Source: Cinnamomum chago
Lineage: Eukaryota > Streptophyta > Magnoliopsida > Laurales > Lauraceae
NCBI GenBank assembly: GCA_038049695.1
Contig: CP142455.1
Span: 27,999,501-28,063,500, forward strand
DNA: 64,000 bases
Direction: 5' to 3'
Shown: one piece after another, positions 46,988 to 59,193 of the stretch
How the letters are laid out: each line of letters opens with the position of its first letter
Numbering within the stretch: the stretch's first letter is position 1
Program-made: the position numbers and the translations under genes
The notes under the pieces: model-generated
Database searches by the model: none
Told to the model about the DNA's origin: nothing
Seen by the model: only the letters and a program-made list of their open reading frames with translations

Positions 46988-49900
46988 ATGGGAATCGTTT
47001 CTCAAGATGCCGTCATGCACTTCAAAGCACTCGTAGATCAAGGTGAGACCATCGTCATCTTTTTTTCGAATTTCCTCTAATCTCACCTAACTTCTTTTTT
47101 TCCATTTTTGTTGTTGCTGTTTTTTCTTTGAAATTCAAAATCTGTGATCTTTAAAGCTTTTGGTTTCTCTGACCTGTTGCTGCTCTTGTTGTTGTTGCTG
47201 CAGTGGATGAGTCGTTGAAGGACACGTTCAAGGTCTGCATTTTCTCTCTTTTGTCGTGAATTTTGGGTTTTTCATGTGAATTCCTGATCTGGGTTTCTGG
47301 GGTTTCTTCTTTTGTTTTTTCTCAATCACAATTGAAATGCTTGATTAATTGATGTTGCCTCTTTTTTTCCTTTGGTAGATTAGCCTAATTTCTGTTAAAA
47401 GTTGGGATTTTTGTGGAATTTTGGTTAAAGGGGTGGTTGTAAGGCTGAAAGATTCTTATTCTCTTGTGTGGGTTTTTTAGATCCATGTGATTGTTTCCAT
47501 TTTGAGTGCTAGGTGAATGATTTATTTTCAATTCATGTTCCCAAACTACTTTTTCTAGTGAGAGGAGCTTCATGTTGTTAAAAATGGGATCTCTTTGCAG
47601 TGGCCCACCAGGGGGCGAATCAAGTCCCTTTGATCAGCTCATAACCTATCGGAATCAGCATTGCAACAGAATTTTGCTCTGATCCGAGCAATATTAACCG
47701 TTGAATTAAAATATGGTAAACTAAAGCTGTTAAATCTTTCAGACTTTCAAGTCAATGGTCAACTGGGTATGATAATTGAGTGGGATGTTTGTTTGTAGCA
47801 TTCCTGATCTCCCAGGTGGACCCCACTAGAGTTGGGGCATTTTAGCTACATGAGACCCAGTTCACCTCAGAACTGCTTTTGGTTTTCTTGCTATAGATTC
47901 ATGTCATTTAGAGGATTTGATGTTGCATTTGTGATCTCCTGTGTTAAGAAGTTCACATTGTTGATGTTGATCAAAGGATCCTGTAGTGGTATGTGGAAGC
48001 TTCCATGGATGGCCCACACATTTGAAGCCAAACTGTTCAGATAAAGCTTTCTGATTGGTGGCCAGTAAGTGGGCATCTAATTGAATCTGGTTGCGGTTAA
48101 GCCTTGAGACTAAGAATAGAGATGTGTTTGAGTACTTCTAATCAGAAGGGGATGGTCCCATTCCACCATCTAGATACATGAATGGTGGAAATTAGGCTCT
48201 ATTAGAATATGTCACAGATGATCGCTAAATCATTTTTCTGGGATGAGTTCTTTGAAAGTCTCCTCTTTTTATTTTTTATTTTTTTTATTGTGGAGGTTGA
48301 TGTTGTGCACATTTAGTGGTTTTTACTGGCTTGAACCGAACGCCGCTATTTTCTTAATTTTGGAGTAAGGATGTACAAGCTCAATGTTTCCTATTTAATG
48401 TGAAGTCATTATTATGTGCTTAATTTTGGATGGGGTTCTTTTAAAGAGCGCCTTCTTACCGTGTACTGTCTTTTCATTATCTTGAAAGTCTTTCTTGCTT
48501 TGGCTTCTTGTTGATTATGATTGGTTCCTTACATCTTGCAGAACTGCTCTTGAGAAATTGGACGGATTTGATTAATTAGGCTCTTTAATATAATATTAAG
48601 GACAATGAAATGCCAAATGGTCGAAAAAGAAGTTTTGTAGTACCTATATACAAAAGTAAGTGAGATAAACGGAATTGGACTAATTATCGTGAGATTAAAT
48701 TTATGAGAAACACTATGAAATAACGAAAGAGAATAAAGAAGCAAAGCCTCAGACAAAAGACCAAGATATTGGAAATTTCAATTTGATTTTATGCCTGGGA
48801 AGCAATTATTGAAGTTATCTTCTCATTTAGACAATTAATGAAAAAATATCAAGAAAATAGGAAAACTCTTGATATGATCTTCTGTGATATAGGGAAAGCC
48901 TATAAAATGACATTTAGATCTTTGATTTGGTGGATTTTAGATAAAAATAGTTCCCTAAAGGGGTTATATTGACGTTATTTAAGGGGTAGTTTGTCAAATT
49001 TGCATGTGATAGAAAAGTGGTTTACATATGTAAATGACTCGCATATGAAAAATCTTCATATGCAACTGAGTCACATGTGAAACACTTTCAATTTTTTGTC
49101 ATTTTCACACCTCTTCACATGTGAATCAGATTGGATGCAACGGTTCACCATTTTTCACAAAATCTTCATGATTTTCCACCATAATTTTAAAATATATGAT
49201 GAATAGAGGCATGGGACCTGCCCCCCTAACCAAAACGGCATTCAAAAGAGTTTGGATGGTTTGGATCTTGAAAAAGCGGCCCAGAAAATTCAGAATTATA
49301 GAGTTTGGTTCTGTATGATTTTGCAAATATCTCAAAATGTAGGACGAATCAACACTTAAAATTGGTCCCATAGTCGTACTTGACTTTTTCATGAGGATGG
49401 ACGGTTCGGATCAGCATTTGAGGGCCCAGTGGCCCACAGAAGTCAGAAAATTGAAAAACACGGACCGGGCGATGTGGTCCGTTTTGAGCATGTATTGTAC
49501 ATGTACTTAATCCAACGGCTGTACGTATTTTTGGTAAATATCTCAGAATCCATGAGTTACGTTGTAAAATTTGACCCCTTAGCTGTTATTAGATTTTAAA
49601 ATAGTTTGAATGGTTCGGATCATAAAAAAGGGGCCCACAGAAGCCCAAAATGGCCAATTTTCATGTTTGTTCTTTTTTAATATCTCAAAATTTAGGACGA
49701 ATCACCGGCTGAAATTTGGTAAATATCTCATAATCCATGAGTTACATTGTAAAATTTGACCCCTTAGCTGTTATTGGCTTTTAAAATAGTTTGAATGGTT
49801 CGGATCATAAAAAGGGGGCCCACAAAAGCCCATAATGGCCAATTTTCATGTCTGTTTTTTTAATATCTCAAAATTTAGGACGAATCAACGGCTGAAATTT

Positions 49901-52900
49901 TGTCCCATAGCCATAATTGACTTTTTGAAGAGGATGGACCTTGGACGGCCCAAATTGGCATTTCGGGGCCAATTGTCCTACATCTCCTCATTCATCCCGC
50001 CTATGAACAGTATAACATGCGTAATGGATGGCCACTTGTTGAGGTGTGGAGATTTTGCACCATTTTCACACCAACTTTACTAACCTCATGCGTAAATGAT
50101 TGAAATCAAACATAATGGTGCGTAACCATTATGCACGTGGGTCATTTTCTATGTAAATGACTGAAAACAAACGACCCCTAAAGATATTTATGAGGGAGCA
50201 ATAATGAGTGTGAGTACTACCTGTGGAAAGATAGATGAGCCAGTGACCATGGGTTTGCTATAGGGTCAACTTTAAGCCTTATCTCATTGCACTGATTATG
50301 GATGATTATGGATGAGTTAAGGGGTCGTTTGTTTGCTGTGAAAATGATTTACATGATGCACATATGTGAATCATTTACCTATGCAAATGAAACACACGTG
50401 AAACACATTCTACTGTTTGTCATGTTCACCTTTTTTAACATGTGAATCTGAGTAGACCCGTCTGTTCTACTTTTTTCACAAGTTTCTCAAAATCCATGAT
50501 GAACTAAGATGTGAAATTTGACCCCGTATCTTCTTTTAGCCTTCTAAAGAAGATGAAAGAATCAAATCGTAAATTAAGGGCCCACAGAAGTCTAGAAAAA
50601 TAGATTTAATGGTATGGAATTTTTCAAAAATTTCTAAAAATCTGCGATGTATTTTTTTTATAACTCAAAATCCGTGATAGATTAAGACATGAAATTTGAC
50701 CCCCTAATCATTTTTGGCCTTTTAAAGGAGGTGAATGATTTAGATTGTGAATTAAGGGCCCACGGCATTGAAAAACATTGCAGCTTGAAGGGCCCCATGG
50801 ATCATGAAAACATCGTTTGATTCACTATAGTGCACGTATTTTGCTTTAGGTGTATGGGATGTGTAAATTTTTACCATCGTAGAGATGCATAAATTTAGTT
50901 GTGAAAATGGGCTTATTTTCACACCATTTTCACACCTCATTTACGCATTTGATGTGTAAATGAGTGCAGACAAACGTGATTGATGGGTAACCATTGCACA
51001 CATTCTTCATTTACATATGTAAATGGATGCAAACAGCCGACCCCTAAGTGCTCATATTCAAGCAGAGGTACTTTAATGTATGTTGTTTGCATATGGCAGA
51101 CGAATTGAGAGATGGCGTGAATGTGAAACTTGAGAGATGCCGAGAGGCTTTAGATACCAAGGGCATCAAGATAATTCGTACAAAGATGGAATATATGCAA
51201 CTTCAATGGAGATGCGTAGAAAGATGTAACTCCTATGAAAATTGAAGCACAAGAGATGCCACAAAAAGAGTCCTTCCAATACCTTGGCTTTATAATTAGT
51301 AATAATGGGGAGATTGAGGAGGATGTTGAACTTAAGAGAAGAGCTAGATTGTTGAAGTGGAGACTTGTTTCCGAAATGTTCTTTGATGAGCGCCTACCAA
51401 CACAGATTAAATGGAAAATTTTACAAGGTAGGGATAGACTAACTATTACCTATGAAGTATAATGTTGGCTGATTAGGAAATAACACATGTAAAAACTGAG
51501 TGCAACAGAGATGAGAATGCTGAGATTGATATGCGGTAAAACTAGGAAAGATGAATAAAAAAATTAGCACATTCAGGAGATTTTAGTGGTAGTATTGATA
51601 AATGATAAATTATGAGAGAGACGTTTGAGACGAGTTGGCCAACAACGATGCTGGTTAGGGAGAAGTTTCTCTATTCAAGTTCATGGCCTCTCAAGGAAAA
51701 GGGGTAGGCGGATGAGGACGTGGATTGAAGTAGTAAGGATAGATCTGAAGTAGTGCAACTTATCCAAGGATTTAACTGAAGATAGTATAACAAGTCATTG
51801 AGGTGAGGGCATTTAATGTGGGAGACCATGCCCAGAGGATCTCCCCTATTGGAAGCTCCTTGATGTCCAATATTGTTGGATGAAGACTGTTGCTATATTT
51901 TCATTGCCCATTAGTTTTCTGGATGCCAACTTGGTGCATGCTCTGTTCATTGGGCGTGCGTCATGTCAACAGTTTAGATGAATGAGTTGAGGGTAAACAT
52001 TTTCTCCATCCAGGGAATCTTTATCATGTTGACTTCAAAATTTTGGATTTTTTCCTTCTTTTTCTGGAATTTAGTAAATATTTGAAAAAAGGAAGAATTT
52101 CAGGAAATTCAATTTTAGCCCCTAAATTTCCTATTTTTTCTGAGGGTATTTTCATAAATTCTCCTTCTTGTCGTTCTGGCATTTTTATGTAATATTAAAA
52201 TATGTTCAACTTGGGATGTATATAGATGGAATCTGGTATTGTAGCCTGACTTGTTTAATTTCCAGAATATGCATCAAGGATACCCACGTGAAGTTTTGGT
52301 GCGGTTTCTCAAGGCAAGAGAGTGGGATGTTACCAAGGCACATAAAATGGTAAGCATTGGTGCATTTTGATCTGGAAATTTATTCTGATTTTTAATTCCA
52401 TGAATGTAATTTAGTTTTTTTTTTTTGCTAAGTTGCAAAAGTATTTATTCTTATTTTTAACCCCTTTCCTTATTTTAGTATTTATTTTATTATTCTGTAA
52501 TGCAGTTGATGGACTGTTTAAATTGGAGGATACAAAATGAGATCGACAATATATTAACGGTGAGTCTTGTAACATTTAACCAAAAAAAAAAAAAAATCTT
52601 ATTCTGTTGAATGGTCATTCATTTGCTGGCTTCACACTTACGAATTATTTGTTGCGATGTTCAGTTTTTGTTGTGCCAATTGTTGATCCCATTGCTCATT
52701 CTACTACTTATCAACTATATCATTGTTAGACAAAGAATAGCCACTACAGCAGTCACAGACGTATACACTTTAGCCAGGGATTCAATATGTATGTGTATGT
52801 ACACAGGATTGATCCAGTGGAAAATCATAGTGCATTCTACATTGTGGGGCCCAATGAGTCCACCTATGATCATAGTTTTGAAAATCGGAATCGTATCACA

Positions 52901-55900
52901 AATTGTTCATACCCATGAATCCAATCGAATCGTGAATCATAGGACTTTTTATTTTTCTAATAAAATTGGAAAATAATTATAAATGAAAAAAGAAAAAAGT
53001 AGTTATTCATAACCATCCAATTTCCCATTTATAGCAGTATAAATGCAGTGACAAATAAGTCTATCATACAATTATATCAAGAACATCATGACATATATTA
53101 ATACATAATAAATGATATGTGTTAATAGGTTAATAAGTTTAAGATATCAATATAAATTTATTTTTTGTTATCTTTAAATCAAAATTTAAAAGTAAAAATA
53201 AAATCAAACCATTATTCTTACACAGTAGGATATTTTTTTAAGTTTAGAAAGTGTTCATGAAGAAAAAAAAGAGATTAACAAAACAAGCACTATACATATA
53301 GTTGAACGCTTTAATTAAATGCATGTTCTTTATTTATCTCTAAAACAAGGTCATTGCTTTGGTGGAATGGTAAAAGTCTTGGGTGCCATGTGTGATAATG
53401 CAGGTTTGAGACCTACGAGCAACCACTTGATGCAAAATTGCCAAAGGTTAGGTCTGTCTCCAATCTGGACTCTCCTAGGACCCTGCTTCGGCGGGATTGC
53501 ACTAGGTGATGACCTTTTATTAATCTCTAAAACCTCCCCAAAGCCGTGAAAAAGTTTTGGTAACTACTAATAACTTTTAAAAGTAAAAACGCTAAAAGAA
53601 AGAAAGAAAAAGGGTAAAAGATTGTTAATGTTAATTTAGTGGTTGTAGCTATTATCGGTCAACTGAATCACTTGAATTGTAAGATTCGACGAAATGAGTA
53701 TTGAATCGTAAGATTCACACCTGAATAAAAATGAAAATGAAATGGTGCTTTCATGAATAAGGACTTCTATGAGAGAGCCATGAGCCCATGACACATCATT
53801 GTAAGAGTCACTCCAAAACGACATGCAATAAAATTCCTTAAGACCACCCTATAGCCCATACTGTTGCTTCATTTGATTCTTTGAGAGAAAGCCATAATGC
53901 ATTCCCCTTTCTCATCAAAAGGAGCTCTTTGATATCTGTTGGACTGGGTTTACCCCAACCACTCATCCACATTAATTTAGTATAATCCTGCAGGAGGTGG
54001 AAGCCACTTAATCACCTTCTGCATTGGACACAATGAAATATGGTGATAGATTTTTCTTGTGTTTAATAGTAGAACACATTATGACAACTTAAGAAGCACG
54101 GACACGGACACGACACGGACACGCCGACACGGCATTTCTCAAAAAAGTAGGACACGGACACGTCGGGGACACGTTAATAATAATAATAATAATATATCTA
54201 ATAATATACTAAAAGATACTATCATTTTAACTTTGTAATCAATTTAGCAATCAAATAAATAAAAAATCAAGTACCACAGTACCAACTAACAAACAAATCA
54301 AATTATCAAATAGCAATACAAAATTGAAACATAATTAATAATCATTAAACATGAAATATCCGTAGTTCCATAAAATTCATACAAAGAAAAAGGGAGCATC
54401 ATCAATTTCCTTTTACAAATTGCCCTCTTTGCTTTTCTTTTTTTAAGGATGGCCCTTTTATTCTATTTTTTTTTCAATTAAAAAGAGGCCCAGCGTGTCC
54501 GGACGTGTCCCCAGCATGTCCAGAACGTGTCCCCAGCGTGTCCGAATGTGTCCCCAGCGTGTCCGAAATATAAAAAATTAAAAAATAAACTGGACACTCT
54601 TTTTTGCGTGTCCGACACGTGTCGGACACCGACACTCCGGCCCCGGAGAGGTGTCCGTACTTCCCAGATGACAACCCAAGGTAGAAGGGATATGGCTAAG
54701 GTGATGATGATGATTTGAGCTTTTCACAAACACTCTGGTGATGTTTATAATGCCTTAAATTTTTAGATCGGATCATCTTCTTTTGCCTAAAATCTAATAG
54801 GCGGAAGTGCTACCTTGAAGTCTTGCTTAAATGAATGAATGGTGCCTGGAGATCCACATATCACCAAATGGATGAAAATGCTTTATTTTTATAATAGTTG
54901 CATGATAAGATTGGTACAATTTTATTAAATCAGATGACTTAATCTTTTCTATGAACTCATTGTGGTGGTTCAGTGGTACATTACATGTGGGGGTAACCTA
55001 TCCACCCAAGGATTGATCCGTAGGTGGCTGTGTGAGATGATAGTGAGACACCTCTTTCCTCTTGGGTGCCTCCCGTTTCTATATAAACTCATTGTTTCAA
55101 TAATTAGGAATTTAGGATATATTTATCTTTTAGTATTGAATGTGAAATGGCCAGGGGTCATTTGTCTTTTATGCATGGGACATGAAAATGGGATTTACAT
55201 TAGTTTAGACATTTGAAACACAATATGATGTTTGTTTGGAAGCGCCATTTTCATATGGGCAAACGTTGAGCAGTTTGAAAAATGTAAAATCTACATATAT
55301 CTCAAAATCTGAGTGTTTTTATACATGAAACTAAATATTAATGGACCAGTAAAAAGATTTGGACAGTTTGGATTAAGAATTTTGGGCCCATAGGAGTTGC
55401 AAATAAGAGAAGTGGTGAATGGATTATACCACAGCATGTCTCAGGTCTTTGTTGTATTGGCTCCTTCTTAACCAAGGAGGTGTAATCATTTCACACCTTT
55501 TTTAGGTGTGAAAATTTTTATGTGAAAATGGCCTCATGTACACACCATTTTCACACCTCATTTATACATTTGATACATCAATGAGTGCAAAAAAATGTGA
55601 CCATGTGTAAATGTTCCGCATATGTAAAGACCTACATTTGTAAATAGTGCAAACAAACAGCCTCTTACATTTGGTTTGAGTTTTTAGCGGTAAAGGGATC
55701 TTATGCATTTAACATACATTTTACTTGATTCTAATTTTGCTGGTGACTCGTCTTACAGAAACCTATTCTTCCCACCAATTTATACAGAGGTATACGTGAT
55801 ACACAGCTATTAGGATTGTCTGGATATTCAAAGGAGGTAATGCTAACCACTTTGTGCACATGCATTTTTAATTGTCCCATTTTGTTGCATTATTTGGCCC

Positions 55901-58900
55901 CCATAATGATTGCAAGTTTTTTTCCTCGCACTTTTCATCAATATGTACAGTGTACGCCTCTTATACTGTATGGTTGCATGCATATACCTTTTTCTTGTTG
56001 ATCTAATGAGTTTAATAGTCGATAAGAATTCTCCTGCGTGTTAAAAATAAAGAAGGATCAGCAGGGATAGTTAATCAATTTCTAAATATGCTCACAGATG
56101 TGGGTTAGAATGCCCCAATGTGTTCCGTACAATTAAGGAACCTACTGCAGATGGGGCAGAAACCAAAGCCACATTAGCTTACAAAAGTCTCAGTTATCAG
56201 ATGTCGACAACCACGAGGAAGAAAATAACATTGGTGAATAGGAAAACAATTAGGAATCTTACTCCTAATTAAAAAAATTGGATTAATGAAAATCCCATGA
56301 ACAATTTGTTAAATTCTAAGCTAATTGTGGAGAGTGATTCATCAAATGCTATTGGAAGTTCAGCTTCTTTCTTAATGAGATCAGGGCGCTGATCATATTT
56401 TGCATGTTCCAATCTATGGCCGATGCATTGTCCAAACAGGGGCTGGATTGTGTATCTCCTTTTGCCATTTTCAATTTGTAATCTTTGGTTTTCTTCGCTA
56501 TAACTCTTTTATACCCATTTTTTGGTCTTCCGAGTTTGATGGTTGACATGGTATTCCTTTCTCTAATTAATATATTTGCTTACCGATAAAACAAATCCCA
56601 TGAATGACAGATATAACTAATGAAAATAGCACATTGATGCCACAAAATATTGAATGAACCAATAATGTTCTTATTATCATTGTTTCTATGCCCATTAATA
56701 TGGTTTGGGGGCTCATCATGATAATCTTCATTAATTTAAGACAATGTTGGGAACGGTCTGGCCATTCCTATGCTTGGGACGGTCCAGCCATTGGGGCTTA
56801 TAATGCGGAACGGAGGGGAGATGCAGGGCGGGCAAGGTAGAGAGATGGAGAGATAGGGGTTACATCAGGCGAACCTGAAAATTGGCCTCACGCCAAACTC
56901 CAATCCTCGAAGAGAACTTAGGAAGATCAAGCACTAGATTTTTTTTTCATTATTCATTAACCATTGTTTAGCCAAGAGGCTCTACATTAATCTGTAAGGA
57001 AAGCATATACCCTAGAACTAATATGGACCATCCAAACATATTGATAGCCAGGACTAAAACATCTAAATTAAAAACCAACTTAAAACAGAAACCATAAAAT
57101 GACATAAAATAAAACTCTAAAAAGATAAAACATGAACATAGATGGGCTGGGCCCAAAAAGCTTGGTTAAGGTAGATGGGTTGGGCCCATTGGCTGGTCGA
57201 CCCATGGGGACCATGGGTCTGTCCTGCATCAGCTTACCTGCAGTGCCTTCCGTATCAATCTAAGTCCTTCATCCTCATTACCCTTGATGAATAGCGATGA
57301 CCCAAATTTGATACTCATCTGAGTTCTGCTAGTCCTTCAATTCCTTGGCGCCCATCTGACTTTATCTAATGGCTAGGATTTGGACAACATTTAGGCACCT
57401 GCCTCGATTAGATGTTTATCATTTTTTGCACACATGTAGGCACAGTGACACCTTTGAAACACTAAATACCCCCCCTCCCAATGATTGTCATGCTATGTGG
57501 TGGGCCTCACAAACTAAACTATTTTAAGCTTAGGATTAGTGAGATGTTCCCGAAATTGAATCGTATGTAACATAAATACCATTTGTCATGAGATCACTTC
57601 AAATTAACCTCTTTTCCCCCTTAGAAACCATCAAAATATGACAAGGTGGTAACACTTTTGGAGAATTGTGTTTGAGAGACGTCAGACCTCTCTATTGGGG
57701 TTGGATTACACCAAGTTTCCTCTCTGCACTATTGATTTGCTGTAGTTATGGACACCTTTACAACAGATTTCCTAGATGTTGTTCCTTGGTCCATGTTTTC
57801 ATACAATGTGATAACTCTTTAGTGAATCAAGAAGTTGAGGAAATGATAAGCTAGAACCTTGAAGAAAGGATTCAGAGTCAAATGAGTTGAAATTAATAGA
57901 TCAAAAGATGAAATATATCAAGTGCATGTTTATTGGATTTGCGACTAGGGAAGATGACATGTGGTATACAGTGTGATAAATTTTGGTACGTGGGAGAAAC
58001 TATGGAGCAAAATGGAGGGCTTGAGTTGCAAATAACAAATTAGATAACTGCTGTGTGGGCAAAGTGGAGGCAAGTAAGTGAATTTTTACGTGATTCGTCA
58101 AGTGCCACTTAAAAAGCATTTCTACAAGATGACTGTCGAATATGCACTGCTATATGAACTTGATGGTTGGGAGAGGAAAGAAATGGGAAGGGGAAGTACA
58201 TGTTGCAAAATTGAGCATGCTAAGAGGGATGTCTGGAATTATGGAAAAGGTAAGAATTAGGAATGCGCACATACGAAGAAACTTAAAATAGCTCCAATAA
58301 AGGAGAGAAATCAAAGAATCTCGTTTGAAATAGCACATGCACATATGATTTTAAAAACAATGGTATGGGCATGTAGACAGAAGACGTGAGAGGGGCCGTT
58401 GCTAGATATATTGTTGGTTTTCATGTTCTAGGTACTGAGGAAAGTGGGAGACCTTAAATGTGGTAATAGCAAAGGACATGATGGATTGTGGAATTATAGA
58501 AAACATGGCTTCAAATAAGGTTGAACAAAGTACTGAGGATAGTTGTATAACTCATTTCAGTACTGCCAGGAGCCTGAACCATTATAAGATTATCATCCAT
58601 ATTTCAGACCATTTTGGCCAAAATCTGAAATTTCAGTTCTAGATTTCAGCCGAAATGGCTGAGTTCCTTGATTTCGTTCATTTTTTTTTCCAATTAAACC
58701 CAAACATGAGAGAGAGAGAGAGGAGGCTTTTTTCTTCATTCTCTTTCTTTGTTTCTTCCCATTCCCTCTTCTTCTTCCTCTTCCCTTCCCTCTCTTCTTC
58801 TTTTTCTTACGCTCCTCCCTTCTCTTTCCTTTTTCTTTCTCAGTGGCAACAACTAGGGGTGTGTTTGTGCACAATCTGCGGAAGAGGAAAGTGCTTTTCC

Positions 58901-59150
58901 TCTTTTCCAGCAGTGACGTTCTGACCTCTAAGCTGGAGTTTCAGTTTCCTAAGCGCGGAAAGTGGGGCAAAAAAGGTGGAAGTCGGCAGCTTTCTTCTCT
59001 GCACCAAATAACCCATCCAACGCCTTTTCAACTGTATTTCTGCGGCAATGCTGCTGGACAAATGCACCCAAGGCTTCTTACCTTTTCTTTTCGAGTAAAA
59101 TTGGGTCATACTTGGGCTCAAATGAGATTCCTGGGCTCCAAATTTGGGAT

Positions 59151-59193
<43 letters not shown>

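Larger units (their letters stand above)
48545..51880 (+). mobile_element. RTE-type LINE, 5'-truncated, decayed, split by two MITEs
   Basis: Three segments (48545-48979, 50179-50320, 51048-51880) encode successive parts of an RTE reverse transcriptase with frameshifts and stops. Recognisable are VPIYK and TNYREIK; FMPGKQ; then after the first MITE KDIYEGAIMSV; then after the second VKLERCREAL, QYLGFIISNNGEIEEDV, LKWR and EMRMLRLICGKTRKD. The YADD box region is mutated (LFAYG in place of LFADD). It is in the same orientation as the host gene and cannot be active. Confidence 0.85.
47233..52265 (+). other. SEC14-like intron 2 (5.0 kb)
   Basis: Contains a 5'-truncated RTE-type LINE (48545-51880) with two MITEs inside it. 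The rest (47233-48544 and 51881-52265) shows nothing recognisable. Confidence 0.9.
52560..55758 (+). other. SEC14-like intron 4 (3.2 kb)
   Basis: Holds two SINE candidates (53345-53545, 54960-55085), a hAT-type MITE (54089-54667) and a Harbinger-type MITE (55154-55664). 52860-53340 has scattered AATCG words but no definable element. Confidence 0.85.

Noticed and set aside
46650-47036. 128-codon open frame overlapping SEC14-like exon 1
   Set aside because: It reads exon 1 in the wrong frame; the upstream part is a CT-rich leader. The frame starting at 46988 matches the family.
58593-58924. Overlapping open frames on both strands
   Set aside because: CT/GA low-complexity tract with Ser/Phe-rich or Lys/Arg-rich translations.
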